A DNA stretch of 64,000 nucleotides, from positions 1,779,501-1,843,500 of the forward strand of contig NZ_CP027762.1 in NCBI RefSeq assembly GCF_003852315.1, read 5' to 3'. Every line of letters starts with the position of its first letter. The first letter of the stretch is position 1. Shown here piece by piece: positions 8,345 to 16,488 of this stretch. Below the pieces are notes generated by a model. The model saw only the letters and a program-made list of their open reading frames with translations. It did no database searches and had not been told where the DNA came from. Both the position numbers and the translations under genes were made by a program. This DNA comes from Pseudomonas sp. LBUM920. GTDB taxonomy: Bacteria; Pseudomonadota; Gammaproteobacteria; Pseudomonadales; Pseudomonadaceae.

Positions 8345-9882
8345 GCTTTACCCCTTACTCGCCAAAAAAATGAGGCGCTAGCGCTATAGAGATTTCGAAC
8401 GGTGATACTCCCGGGCGTGCTATTTCTCGCTTGCAACACTGGATAATCACCAACTTTTTGACCGCTGGAAAAATCGGCAAACGTCAGCTGAATATCTGTA
8501 GGCACCGCCGAAAGCGCGTAGGGCAGCGGGATTACCGTGTCAGAACCTGATGGAGCCGAAACATAAAGACCCCATTGTTCAACGTCCCCACCAGGCAACT
8601 TTTGATGACCTGTCGATTCGGCAAAGTCGGCGATGTGCCTCAAAGACGCCGAACCGGCCATGAAGTAATTGGAGCCTTGCACGGTTACGTCAAGAGACGC
8701 GCCGACGTTGACCACAACGCTCGGCAACGTGCGCGTGGCAACGGCGGACATAGTTCCACCAGCCGGTGGCACTACTGTCAACGGAGCCCCACCGACGTTT
8801 CTGATGTGGATCGTCGCTCCAATTGGCACGTTGCCAATTGGAGGAAGAGTTAATGAGATTGCAGACCCAGAATTCGCCAGAACAAGACGACCAAAATCTG
8901 ATGCGGACATGCTGGCGGTGATTTCATAGATCCTGATACCGCTCAGGTTACCGAGCGCCCGCTGCACGAATTCGGTATTAGCCAGCGTTTTACCGCTGTC
9001 AAACAGAGGGGCTGTTGGAGCTGTGGGCTTATCCAGAAACGCCGGCGAACTGATCGGCGCGAGACCTTGCGTAATATTTTTGAAATTCAGTCCCGTGGTT
9101 CCCAGGACAATCGCCGCGTCGGTCGACAGCAACCACAACGTATCGGCATTCACCGCGCCCTGCTCGGCGGCAACCAACAAGCCCGGGGTGACCTTGACGC
9201 TGGTATCTGCATCGCTGGTCCGCTTCCAAATCTCCGCTGTGAGGTAGATCCCGTTATCTTTTGCCTGCGCCTGGTCCTTTACCAACACCCGCGCGCCGAG
9301 CGGCACTGCCACACCGTCAATCGTTTGTGCACCAGCCAGCTGGATCGGCCCAGTCGTTGCCACCAGCACCGATTGCTTCACGTCTTGCCTGTTGATCCCG
9401 TCGACCACCGAATCATCGACATACTGGCGTGTAGCCAGAACGACGTCGGGGTCGATCTTCAGCACCACGTTGGCTGCGCTGGATACAATGAAATTCATGC
9501 GAACGACTTGCGTGCGGCCTGAGCCTTGGGACATCAGCGGCTTATAGCTTGGTGCGCAATTCGCTACGGCTACCAGGGCGCCGTCTGAGTCATACAAGCC
9601 TATTTCTCGAATCCACCACCCACCTTCGTCGGCAGGAATGACTTGTTCCGCTACGATGATGTTGGGGTTGGCCGGGTCAACCGACAGTTTGTTCAGTGGT
9701 CGGCGGCGCCGCTCATTGATCAGTTTTTTTTGTGCACGGTCAGGGATCGGATCGGTGCCATTGGCATCACCCACGCCAAGCTCGGTGAGTTTCCAAGGTA
9801 TGCCCAGGGCGTCGGCATTGGCCTGTTTGGCTTCGCCGGTCGCAGTGAGAATCGCAAAAAACTGAGAATTCGGATCGATCAT
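8341..9882 (-). CDS. phage tail fibre protein (P2 gpH-like)
   Basis: The 513-aa protein begins MIDPNSQFFAILTATGEAKQANADALGIPWKLTELGVGDANG, the conserved N-terminal baseplate-anchoring domain of P2-type fibres (phage tail-collar fibre family). Residues about 165-260 hold a repeat-like beta region (VDGINRQDVKQSVLVATTGPIQLAGAQTIDGVAVPLGARVLVKDQ). The C-terminal part, beta-rich with little charge, is likely the receptor-binding tip and is the piece most often exchanged between phages. It overlaps gene I upstream by four bases and its chaperone downstream by four bases. Confidence 0.9.
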   Translation of the reverse strand: MIDPNSQFFAILTATGEAKQANADALGIPWKLTELGVGDANGTDPIPDRAQKKLINERRRRPLNKLSVDPANPNIIVAEQVIPADEGGWWIREIGLYDSDGALVAVANCAPSYKPLMSQGSGRTQVVRMNFIVSSAANVVLKIDPDVVLATRQYVDDSVVDGINRQDVKQSVLVATTGPIQLAGAQTIDGVAVPLGARVLVKDQAQAKDNGIYLTAEIWKRTSDADTSVKVTPGLLVAAEQGAVNADTLWLLSTDAAIVLGTTGLNFKNITQGLAPISSPAFLDKPTAPTAPLFDSGKTLANTEFVQRALGNLSGIRIYEITASMSASDFGRLVLANSGSAISLTLPPIGNVPIGATIHIRNVGGAPLTVVPPAGGTMSAVATRTLPSVVVNVGASLDVTVQGSNYFMAGSASLRHIADFAESTGHQKLPGGDVEQWGLYVSAPSGSDTVIPLPYALSAVPTDIQLTFADFSSGQKVGDYPVLQARNSTPGSITVRNLYSASASFFWRVRGKA

Positions 9883-10583
9883 GGGTAGATGTCCAGTGTG
9901 TCGATGGAGTGTTCCCGCCCGGCTGCGCCGATGTAGCAGGTAAGGTCGATAACGCCGGGGACCGGCGGGTAAACGCTAACTGTGTCGATAGTGTGTTCAC
10001 GGCCAGAGCTGCCGATCACGCCTGTGGTGGTGATGTCGCGCAGGATTGGGGGGTAAACGTCGATTTCATCGCCTTCATAGACGCTGGCGAATATGCTCAT
10101 CACGCCGGTGGTTTCAAGGCTGATAGCCAGGCCGGTCAAGTGTCGGGTGACTGGCCTGGCGTCGTCGATGAGCCAGGTCAGCTCTTGGTACATTTCCTCG
10201 GTTATGCCGGTTTCGAGCACACCCACCTTGATCGCGAATGTACCTGGCACGCCGTTCGGCGTGGTTTGCCACCACTCAAGCACTTCAATCAGATACCCCA
10301 ACGGTTCGACCACGCGCCGCAGGGCTCCGATGGTGCCCTTACGCGAGTGGATGAAGTGGGATGATCGAATGGCCGACCGTTTCGCGGCTTCAGGCCATTT
10401 GCTGTCCCAGCGATCAACCGAGAAGGCCCAGGCCAGGTATGGCAGCAGCTCCAGCGGGCAAGCGTCGGGATTGCAAAGCTGGCGCAGTGGAATGGGCACG
10501 CGCTGAATTTGCGCCAGCGCTTGAGCAGCTTGTTGTTCCAGCGTCGTCGAGTTTCCTGGCAGCAACTGCTGGACGCCCATCAC
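9879..10583 (-). CDS. I: phage baseplate protein I (P2 gpI)
   Basis: At 234 aa it matches the gpI tail-protein family: LLPGNSTTLEQQAAQALAQ, then the signature NPDACPLELLPYLAWAFSVDRWDSKWPEAAKRSAI. In P2 it builds the baseplate edge that carries the fibres. The C-terminus is longer than the minimal family domain and holds two imperfect repeats of the pattern IGxxGREHxIDTxxxYPP (about residues 190-234). It overlaps J by four bases and the fibre gene by four. Confidence 0.92.
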   Translation of the reverse strand: MMGVQQLLPGNSTTLEQQAAQALAQIQRVPIPLRQLCNPDACPLELLPYLAWAFSVDRWDSKWPEAAKRSAIRSSHFIHSRKGTIGALRRVVEPLGYLIEVLEWWQTTPNGVPGTFAIKVGVLETGITEEMYQELTWLIDDARPVTRHLTGLAISLETTGVMSIFASVYEGDEIDVYPPILRDITTTGVIGSSGREHTIDTVSVYPPVPGVIDLTCYIGAAGREHSIDTLDIYP

Positions 10584-11491
10584 TCGGCTCCCCGCGTGAC
10601 TTTCACGGCCGTACAGTAGGGCGCTTGGGCCTTGGTCGCGACGATATCGACCCAGCCTTCCAACTCGACCTTGCGTACTCCTTCGACGTGCAGCGCGGCA
10701 TGAATGGCTGACTCCGACACCTCCATTCCCAGTCGGCGACGTTGATTGACGTACGCCAGCAAACGCGCTTCAGCGGCCGCAAGAATCGGCTCGGACTCCG
10801 GCCCGCTGGACAAGAGGAAGAGTTTGGCCTTGACCTGGTAACGGACGATTTGGGCGCTCTGGACGGTCAGACGGTCTGCTACCGGCCGGCGGTCATCGTC
10901 GCTGACGTAGGCGTTTACAGCGGCAAGCAAGTCGGCAGAGGCCGTGCCATCGCCAAGCAAAGATTGCACTGTGACGACGGCAACGGCTGGCGATGGGCTT
11001 TCGGCGGTAGCGTCGGCCACGCGACCATCGGCGGCTCTCGCGTGGAAGATGTAGCTGTTCCGTGGCCCGGCAGTACTCAGGCCCTCCCAAGCCATTTGCG
11101 CACGTTCGCGTAGGCTGTCGTCGCTCTCCATGAGCCTTGGTACAGGCGGTACCGCCGATGGCTTGCCTTCCTGGATCACCAGTCGTTTGACATTGAAGTT
11201 CGCGGCAAGCTGTTCCAAGTCGGTGCCACGGGCTGTGGCAAGCAAGTTAGCCAAGGAGGCTTCATTGACGCGCTGACGCCAAACAGTCTCGCGGTATGCA
11301 TTCTCCTGCAGCAGCTTGTTCAGCGGCTCTGATTCCATTTCGAGGCGAGCGGCGATTTCAGCTTGTTCGCTGATCGGCCACAGGCTGATGGCGTAAGCCT
11401 TGCGCTCGGCAAGGATCTGCTCAAAGTCGATCTGCTCGATGATCTGCGGGGCCGGGAGCTGGCTAAGGTCGATGGCTGCAAAACTGTTCAT
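10580..11491 (-). CDS. J: phage baseplate assembly protein J (P2 gpJ)
   Basis: The 303-aa protein is a baseplate J-like protein: FAAIDLSQLPAPQIIEQIDFEQILAERK at the N-terminus, the NLLATARGTDLEQLAANFNVKR region, and GPRNSYIFHARAADGRVADATAESPSPAVAVV in the middle. Such proteins form the baseplate wedge joining hub to fibres. It sits in an overlapping W-J-I cluster (four-base overlaps), so the three are probably made in fixed ratios. Confidence 0.94.
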   Translation of the reverse strand: MNSFAAIDLSQLPAPQIIEQIDFEQILAERKAYAISLWPISEQAEIAARLEMESEPLNKLLQENAYRETVWRQRVNEASLANLLATARGTDLEQLAANFNVKRLVIQEGKPSAVPPVPRLMESDDSLRERAQMAWEGLSTAGPRNSYIFHARAADGRVADATAESPSPAVAVVTVQSLLGDGTASADLLAAVNAYVSDDDRRPVADRLTVQSAQIVRYQVKAKLFLLSSGPESEPILAAAEARLLAYVNQRRRLGMEVSESAIHAALHVEGVRKVELEGWVDIVATKAQAPYCTAVKVTRGAE

Positions 11492-11832
11492 ACACTGCCT
11501 CCCAGCTGCAGCGGAACGCTGAGGCTCAGCGGTTCATTGGTGTCCACCACAGTGCCTTCCAGATCGATCGAGGCTTGGCCCTGCATGTTCGCCCCAGCGA
11601 ACTGCACCCGACTCAGGCTGATACGGGTTTCCCAGCGCATCAAAGCCATAACGGTCGCCGCGTAAACCCGCAGGCGAGTCACGTCGTTGAAGGGATGGTC
11701 CACTAGCTCCGGCAACAGGCTGCCGTATTCGCGGCGCATGACGCGGGTGCCAATGCGGGTGGTGAGAATGTCGGTGATCGACTGACTGATGTGCTCGCGA
11801 TCTGCGATGGCGCCGCCGGTTTGTCGGTTCAT
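11488..11832 (-). CDS. W: phage baseplate protein W (GPW/gp25 family)
   Basis: The 114-aa protein has the GPW/gp25 signature: IADREHISQSITDILTTRIGTRVMRREYGSLLPELVDHPFND, including the EYGS-type loop found also in T4 gp25 and type VI secretion TssE. It is the wedge-hub lysozyme-like baseplate component. Overlaps of four bases with V upstream and J downstream. Confidence 0.94.
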   Translation of the reverse strand: MNRQTGGAIADREHISQSITDILTTRIGTRVMRREYGSLLPELVDHPFNDVTRLRVYAATVMALMRWETRISLSRVQFAGANMQGQASIDLEGTVVDTNEPLSLSVPLQLGGSV

Positions 11833-12407
11833 GATGGGATCGGCACTCCCGACTGCTCGCCACCCTGCTTAACGCCAGAGGTAAGGTGATTTACCAGGCT
11901 GACGTTCGCCGCGACTACGTCTTGCGAAACATCGACTCGGCCGGTGATGTTCTGATTGCCGGTTTGGACGTAGTCGCCTTTGTGCGTGATGTCGCCTACC
12001 AGGTTGATGCCGCCGGTGCTGATCAGGTTGGTGGTGCCGCCGTCGACCAGCGTGGCGTTCAGGTGGTGGGTAACGCTGTCGTACTCGATCACCGTACCGT
12101 CGGCGTAGGTGCGCCGGTGCAGGCCGGCGCGGTTGCCATTGGCCGGGATGTGGTCGCTGAAGACGCCCGTGACTACGATGCCGTTGGCAAGCTGGCCGGA
12201 TGGGCTGAACAAGATGACCTGTTCGTCAACGGTGGGCGGGTCCCACTCGCGGTCCGAGCCTGCGCGTAAAGTCAGCCAAGGCAGCCAAGCGGTAGTCAGC
12301 GTCCCGGTTTTTACCTTTACGCGCGGAGGCTCCATCTGCACGGCGTCGATGACGCCGAAGCGGATGAGGTTTTCTAGCAGGCGAGAGAGGGCGGCGTAAT
12401 CTTTCAT
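11829..12407 (-). CDS. V: phage baseplate spike protein V (P2 gpV)
   Basis: The 192-aa protein fits the baseplate assembly protein V family: an N-terminal helix ending LENLIRFGVI, an OB-fold with TAWLPWLTLRAGSDREWDPPTVDEQVILFSPSGQLANGIVV, and a C-terminal beta-helix-like tip rich in Gly/Asn/Thr/Asp (GDITHKGDYVQTGNQNITGRVDVSQDVVAANVSLVNHLT). It is the membrane-piercing tail needle. The last residues lack the HxH metal motif some P2-like spikes carry. It heads the V-W-J-I-fibre run, behind a late-promoter-like palindrome at 12455. Confidence 0.93.
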   Translation of the reverse strand: MKDYAALSRLLENLIRFGVIDAVQMEPPRVKVKTGTLTTAWLPWLTLRAGSDREWDPPTVDEQVILFSPSGQLANGIVVTGVFSDHIPANGNRAGLHRRTYADGTVIEYDSVTHHLNATLVDGGTTNLISTGGINLVGDITHKGDYVQTGNQNITGRVDVSQDVVAANVSLVNHLTSGVKQGGEQSGVPIPS

Positions 12408-12454
12408 GGCGCCGATGATGGCGCCACGCGTGAGGGATTGCAGCTTCCTAAAGA

Positions 12455-12473
12455 TGTAAACACCCTGTTTACA
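12455..12473 (-). promoter_or_regulatory. putative Ogr-type late promoter operator (P_V position)
   Basis: TGTAAACACCCTGTTTACA is a perfect 8-bp inverted repeat around CCC and fits the TGTA-N11-TACA pattern seen at the two other late-promoter positions. Its centre is 57 bases upstream of the V start. It is the most symmetrical of the three copies. Its job as the activator site for the V operon is inferred from P2. Confidence 0.65.
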
Positions 12474-12517
12474 GGTGCTGAATTATCTCAGAGTGAATGC
12501 GCAAACCACTGAGCAAA

Positions 12518-13063
12518 TTATCGAACTAAAACCACTATTGTCAGAATCAAAAATACCAATGCAGAAGATGCAGTCGTGACAATGACGAGGTTAAATTTTT
12601 TTTCCATTTTTTCAATTGACCTTGTTATGTTTTTTAACTCCATATTTTGACAGTTGTGTTTTCCGTTAGTAGATGGCGATTCATAATCAAGAGAAGACTT
12701 GTCTGCATGAACTGCAATTATGCTTCCGCCTGCCCCGGAACAGGCAAATAATAATACTTGTGAGTAAATATCTAGGTAATCTTTATAATTGTCGGGGATG
12801 GTGTTAATAGGGATAAATATATATATGAGTTTTAGATATAATTGCTGAAATAGAACTCCGAATAATATTATGAAAAGTCCTTTCATTACGCGATCTTGTT
12901 TAAGGTCAAGTATCATTACCAGGGTTAAGAATATTCCTATGATTAACGTCGATATCGCTATTTCAGGCTGCTTGAATATTCCCGCTGTAATAGGTGCTGC
13001 TAACGTCAATATAAACGCGGTAATCCATAAGCCTACGATGATTTTATAATTCGGTTTGCTCAT
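12518..13063 (-). CDS. four-pass membrane protein, prophage moron
   Basis: The 181-aa protein has four hydrophobic segments (about residues 7-27, 33-49, 61-82 and 157-179), a short loop with NTIPDNYKDYLDIYSQ, a cytoplasmic-looking stretch with HADKSSLDYESPSTNGKHNCQN, and a Lys/Glu-rich helix before the last segment. I recognise no family. Its DNA is clearly more AT-rich than the genes on either side, and it sits between V and S, where P2 carries the non-essential orf30. This is the usual signature of a moron (lysogenic conversion, superinfection exclusion or defence), but no function can be read from the sequence. Confidence 0.7.
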   Translation of the reverse strand: MSKPNYKIIVGLWITAFILTLAAPITAGIFKQPEIAISTLIIGIFLTLVMILDLKQDRVMKGLFIILFGVLFQQLYLKLIYIFIPINTIPDNYKDYLDIYSQVLLFACSGAGGSIIAVHADKSSLDYESPSTNGKHNCQNMELKNITRSIEKMEKKFNLVIVTTASSALVFLILTIVVLVR

Positions 13064-13104
13064 TTGTTGCTGTCCATGCGTTTGAGATTAGTATCCATAA
13101 AATG

Positions 13105-13563
13105 CTAATGAGTTAATGTCGTCAGTAAAAGGTCATGGATTATATCAAGGTCTTTGTCAGTAAAACCCAACAATTCCCTTTGGTCATAGCGTACCTCGGG
13201 GGCGCCACGCTCCGCTCGGTCTTTCAAACCGTATTGGTGAACCTTAGCGATGCGGGAGACCCGCCCTGTAAAACCCACGGTGACTGCATTGCTTTCGCCA
13301 TGGACCTTCAGGTAGGTCGCAGTGCGCAGCTTTTTGAACATCTCAACCTTGCGTAGAATTCGGCCTTGCTTATCACGCAGATCACGTTTTTTACGGGGCG
13401 CAAATTTACTGCCGTCCGGATTTTGCTGCGTCTGGACACGTTTTTGCTGGCTGCGCCGCAGTTCCTGGCCGATGGAGCGGGCGAGCTTATTGCGGGCAGC
13501 GGGCTGTAGCTGCTTCAGCAGGCCGGCAGCCCAGGTTTCGAGGGCTTCTAAGTTTCCGCTCAT
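13105..13563 (-). CDS. S: phage virion morphogenesis / tail completion protein S (P2 gpS)
   Basis: The 152-aa basic protein matches the phage virion morphogenesis family (LARSIGQELRRSQQKRVQTQQNPDGSKFAPRKKR, VGFTGRVSRIAKVHQYG). In P2, gpS works with gpR to complete the tail for joining to the head. The start at 13563 gives MSGNLEALETWAAGLL and overlaps the R stop as ATGA; a longer in-frame extension of five residues is unlikely. Confidence 0.93.
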   Translation of the reverse strand: MSGNLEALETWAAGLLKQLQPAARNKLARSIGQELRRSQQKRVQTQQNPDGSKFAPRKKRDLRDKQGRILRKVEMFKKLRTATYLKVHGESNAVTVGFTGRVSRIAKVHQYGLKDRAERGAPEVRYDQRELLGFTDKDLDIIHDLLLTTLTH

Positions 13564-14036
13564 TTCGGCACAACCCATTCGCTGGTATCTCCCTGGGCAC
13601 CCGGCACCCAGTTCGGATCGAGATAACCAGCGACGCGTTGAGGCTCGCCGGCATGTTTTACGGTGGTGTTGCCCTGGTCATCCGTGCCGACGATTACTCG
13701 CTCTGTGAGCGCGAGGGTCAGGCTCATGTCCACTTTTTCCTTGTCAAGGATATCGGCTTCGAACTGTATGCCTTGCTTGACCTTGTCGAGGTTTTCCAGC
13801 AGCTCCGGTTGATTGACGCTAAGCCAACCCAGGATCGGCAGGATCACGGTGTCGGGGTGGTCAGCGAACTCGGTGAGGATAATCTGAAGGTCATAACTGT
13901 ATTCAAACGACAGGCTTGCTGCCGCCGTGCACCGTACCTTTCCGTTGTCGATGAAGATCAGCAGGCGGTCAGGGTCGTATTTGAAGTCGGCGACGGTGGC
14001 CAGCAGATGCGCGCGCAGGCTTTCGGGTTTGTTCAT
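13560..14036 (-). CDS. R: phage tail completion protein R (P2 gpR)
   Basis: The 158-aa protein (MNKPESLRAHLLATVADFKYDPDRLLIFIDNGKVRC) matches the P2 gpR tail completion family (P2 phage tail completion protein). The start at 14036 overlaps the stop of the upstream Rz1-like gene as ATGA, which decides against the longer frame beginning at 14084. It acts with S in tail completion. Confidence 0.93.
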   Translation of the reverse strand: MNKPESLRAHLLATVADFKYDPDRLLIFIDNGKVRCTAAASLSFEYSYDLQIILTEFADHPDTVILPILGWLSVNQPELLENLDKVKQGIQFEADILDKEKVDMSLTLALTERVIVGTDDQGNTTVKHAGEPQRVAGYLDPNWVPGAQGDTSEWVVPK

Positions 14037-14290
14037 GGGGCTGCCTGTTGATGTTTGTAGACCATATCGACCTGCGCGGCGCACTCGGCCCAGGCAGCTT
14101 CGGCCCGGTCCCCATCGGTGAGCAGGTCGCCGTTATTGGCTGGGCTTGTCGCCGGCAGTTGGCAGGGCACCACGGCCGGACATCCAGTCACGGTAAGCGG
14201 CGGCGCTGGTGAGGGCGGGGCGCTCGCGCACCCGGCGAGCAGCGTCAGGCAAAGGCTGAGCAGCCCAGTGGCGAAGTTCGGCATTTTCAC
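14033..14290 (-). CDS. lysC: Rz1-like outer-membrane spanin lipoprotein (LysC)
   Basis: The 85-aa protein has a lipoprotein signal, LSLCLTLLAGCASAPP, with the lipobox Cys at about residue 21, followed by a Pro-rich mature part, as in Rz1/LysC o-spanins. It overlaps the Rz-like gene in another frame (14133-14290), the classic nested or overlapping Rz/Rz1 arrangement. It is predicted to bridge to the Rz-like i-spanin and fuse inner and outer membranes at lysis. Confidence 0.85.
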   Translation of the reverse strand: MKMPNFATGLLSLCLTLLAGCASAPPSPAPPLTVTGCPAVVPCQLPATSPANNGDLLTDGDRAEAAWAECAAQVDMVYKHQQAAP

Positions 14291-14576
14291 GTTTCAGTTC
14301 CTCTATGGTTTGCTCGCGTTTCGCCAGGTCCCGGCGCAACAGATCCTGCTGCGTGCGCAGGGTGCCCTGAGCGTCGCGTTCCTGCTTCAAGGTGTCTCTG
14401 AGGGTATCGGCAGTGGCCAGGTTGCGGTCGGCGTCCTGACTCGCGGCCTTGGCCGTGTCTTGTGCCCGCGCGGCTTTACCTTCAGCGACGTCAATGCGAG
14501 CTTCCTGCCCCCAGATCATCAAAGCCAGGGCACCGAGGAGCGCGAAACCGTAAAGAGCCTGGCGAAGGATGCTCAT
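14133..14576 (-). CDS. lysB: Rz-like inner-membrane spanin (LysB)
   Basis: The 147-aa protein has one N-terminal membrane segment (LYGFALLGALALMIWG) and a long Glu/Gln/Arg/Ala-rich coiled coil (about residues 28-105), the layout of Rz/LysB i-spanins, ending RERPALTSAAAYRDWMSGRG. The periplasmic coil would reach to the Rz1-like lipoprotein encoded in the overlapping frame. Confidence 0.88.
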   Translation of the reverse strand: MSILRQALYGFALLGALALMIWGQEARIDVAEGKAARAQDTAKAASQDADRNLATADTLRDTLKQERDAQGTLRTQQDLLRRDLAKREQTIEELKRENAELRHWAAQPLPDAARRVRERPALTSAAAYRDWMSGRGALPTAGDKPSQ

Positions 14577-14776
14577 GCACGGTACCAGCCGAGTTTGTTC
14601 ATTGCGGCGGTGTCGAGGCGCTTGATCGGGCCGCGTACGATCACGGCTCTGGCACCGTTCATGATCTGGATGGCTTCGCCCAACTGTTGCATGTCGTCCT
14701 GCTCGGTCGACTCCGGCACTACCAGCAAATCACCGTCCTGCACCCGCAGTTTTTGAACCGCGTCGAAGTCGATCAT
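14573..14776 (-). CDS. conserved phage protein of unknown function in lysis cassette
   Basis: The 67-aa acidic protein, MIDFDAVQKLRVQDGDLLVV followed by PESTEQDDMQQLGEAIQIMNG, has no membrane segment. It overlaps the endolysin stop as ATGA upstream and the Rz-like gene downstream, so it is translated with the lysis genes. The family is not known to me; the tight packing on both sides shows it is a real gene. Confidence 0.75.
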   Translation of the reverse strand: MIDFDAVQKLRVQDGDLLVVPESTEQDDMQQLGEAIQIMNGARAVIVRGPIKRLDTAAMNKLGWYRA

Positions 14777-15618
14777 GCTGCCACTCCTTGCCCGCACCCG
14801 CAGACTGCGTGCCGTTCGTAAGCGCGCTGCAGCTTGGTGTCATAGAGGTTTCGCAGATAATCCGGCCCGTTGTACAGCTTCGCAAACTCTGCCCATTTAC
14901 GAGCTTTCAGTGCCTTGTGCAGCACCGGGTCGGTTTCAATGAAGCGTGTGAATGCCTCGAATTGCTGCGATTCGCCGGCACTCATTGCCGCCACGAAGTC
15001 CTGCACGCTGGCGTAACCGAGGCGTTGCCAGTGATAGCCCATGATTTGGAAGGCGCCCCAGGAAGCTGACTCCAGTGCGGCTGTGTCATCAATCAGCCGG
15101 GCCATAGCCAGACGCTGGTGCTCGGCGGTACCGCCGATGTAGCCACCGGCCTTTGGGTTGACCAAGGCTGGGTTGGTAGCAGCCAGTTGATCGGCCTGGC
15201 GCTTGATCTCTGCAGGGTCATCACCCGCGTGCCGAACTTTGGCGAGCTGGCGGTACATGATGTGTCGTTCGAACAGGATCACAGGCTTGCCGTTGTCCAA
15301 GAAACCTTTACCCTTGGATTCCACTTCGTTGACCGCGTAAATGCTTGCCAGCGGCACGTCCAGGCGTTCGGCGGCGTTCACCAGATCGTTATTGCGTAGC
15401 AGCCGGGCGCAGTCACTGCCGGCCAGGCCGGCCTGGGTCTTGCTGCCAGCGATGCCGTCGGCCACCAAACCGACTCTCACCTGGTACGCGCGGACTGCCG
15501 CCTCTGTAGCGTCACCGTAGTTGCCGTCGGGTACCAGTTTTGCGCCTTGCCTGTTGAGATTCTTTTGAAGGATAAGCACTGCTTGCGAGCGGTCGCCGTG
15601 GCGAAGGGTGGTAGTCAT
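14773..15618 (-). CDS. endolysin, N-acetylmuramidase with peptidoglycan-binding domain
   Basis: The 281-aa protein starts at 15618 (MTTTLRHGDRSQAVLILQKN). Residues about 5-70 form a peptidoglycan-binding repeat (DGNYGDATEAAVRAYQVRVGLVADGIAGSKT). The rest is an N-acetylmuramidase (DUF3380-type) domain with the probable catalytic Glu in IYAVNEVESKGKGF, then PVILFERHIMYRQL and SASWGAFQIMGYHW. There is no signal peptide, so it needs holin to reach the wall. A longer in-frame start exists at 15750 but is rejected because 15618 gives the ATGA overlap used throughout this cassette. Confidence 0.93.
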   Translation of the reverse strand: MTTTLRHGDRSQAVLILQKNLNRQGAKLVPDGNYGDATEAAVRAYQVRVGLVADGIAGSKTQAGLAGSDCARLLRNNDLVNAAERLDVPLASIYAVNEVESKGKGFLDNGKPVILFERHIMYRQLAKVRHAGDDPAEIKRQADQLAATNPALVNPKAGGYIGGTAEHQRLAMARLIDDTAALESASWGAFQIMGYHWQRLGYASVQDFVAAMSAGESQQFEAFTRFIETDPVLHKALKARKWAEFAKLYNGPDYLRNLYDTKLQRAYERHAVCGCGQGVAA

Positions 15619-15893
15619 GCACTGGGCCTCAACAGGGCGGCGACGTTGCCGCGTGAACGGAAAATCAGGATGCAGAGCAACACAATCGAAGCGGCCTGCC
15701 CAAGACTCGTGGGCTGGCGGTCCAGAAGGATTTCCAGACCGCAAATGCACAAGGTGGAGCCAAATAGGCTCGCCAGCAGCGAGATGCTGCGCCGGTACCG
15801 CGCATCGCCTCGGGTGTAACAGGCCAGGCGTAGAGCGCTCAGCAGGTAGGCGATTGCCGTGATCAACTGCACGGCCAGTTCGATGTTCGGCAT
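15615..15893 (-). CDS. phage holin (3TM, family 3-type)
   Basis: The 92-aa protein has three hydrophobic segments (about residues 5-24, 38-57 and 66-80) and the phage holin 3_7 pattern (SALRLACYTRGDARYRRSISLLASLFG). It should form the membrane lesion that releases or activates the endolysin. It sits immediately before the endolysin (ATGA overlap) and one base after the next upstream holin-like gene. Confidence 0.87.
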   Translation of the reverse strand: MPNIELAVQLITAIAYLLSALRLACYTRGDARYRRSISLLASLFGSTLCICGLEILLDRQPTSLGQAASIVLLCILIFRSRGNVAALLRPSA

Positions 15894-15894
15894 A

Positions 15895-16248
15895 TCAGGT
15901 GCCCCCTCTGATGCGACGCCAGATGTCCCAGATGTCCGCCTTTTCCACCCACACCATCAGCTTGATGCTGATCGGGATGACCACCAGGGCACAGATAAAA
16001 GCGCTACCGCCGCTGGTAATGAACGGGATTGCTTGCAAGGCCATGGGGGCGAACAGATAGCCGACCCCGGCGGATAGGAACAGGGAGCCCAGGCGCTGCC
16101 AGACCTTGAGGTCGCGCTTGGTGCTGGTGACCAGCCAAGCGCCGAGGATGGCGCCGAACAGCGCTCCATCGTCGATAACTGGCGTGACGCTGGCCAGGCC
16201 CAAGCCAATGAGCAGGCCAGATACAACGCTGGAAGTCGGATCAGCCAT
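15895..16248 (-). CDS. putative holin
   Basis: The 117-aa protein has four hydrophobic stretches (TSSVVSGLLIGLGLASV, LFGAILGAWLVTS, LGSLFLSAGVGYLFAPMALQ and GSAFICALVVIPISIKLMVW) and a charged C-terminus. It resembles the putative holins found at this position in Pseudomonas P2-like prophages. Two holin-like membrane proteins in tandem suggest a holin plus antiholin pair; which is which cannot be told. Confidence 0.78.
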   Translation of the reverse strand: MADPTSSVVSGLLIGLGLASVTPVIDDGALFGAILGAWLVTSTKRDLKVWQRLGSLFLSAGVGYLFAPMALQAIPFITSGGSAFICALVVIPISIKLMVWVEKADIWDIWRRIRGGT

Positions 16249-16275
16249 GGTGTGGGTTTCCTTGGTTGCAGGTGG

Positions 16276-16488
16276 TCAGTCCCATAGGTTCACCATCTGC
16301 CGTTGGGGCGCGCTGGTTTGAGCTTCTGGCATGTTGACGACAAGGCCTTGCGGCAGGACGGGGCCGTAGTCAGCCAGACCGGGGTTGGCCTGCAGCACCG
16401 CCTCGGTGACGCCCGCGGTTCGGCCGTAGTACCGCCAACACAAAGCGTCGACGGTTTCGTTTTGATGGGCACGGACAGATGCGGGCAT
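16276..16488 (-). CDS. X: phage tail protein X (P2 gpX)
   Basis: The 70-aa protein, with NETVDALCWRYYGRTAGVTEAVLQANPGLADYGPVLPQG, matches the tail protein X family, a LysM-like fold used in the tail and baseplate. It starts one base inside the stop of L (TGATG), indicating coupled translation. Confidence 0.93.
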   Translation of the reverse strand: MPASVRAHQNETVDALCWRYYGRTAGVTEAVLQANPGLADYGPVLPQGLVVNMPEAQTSAPQRQMVNLWD

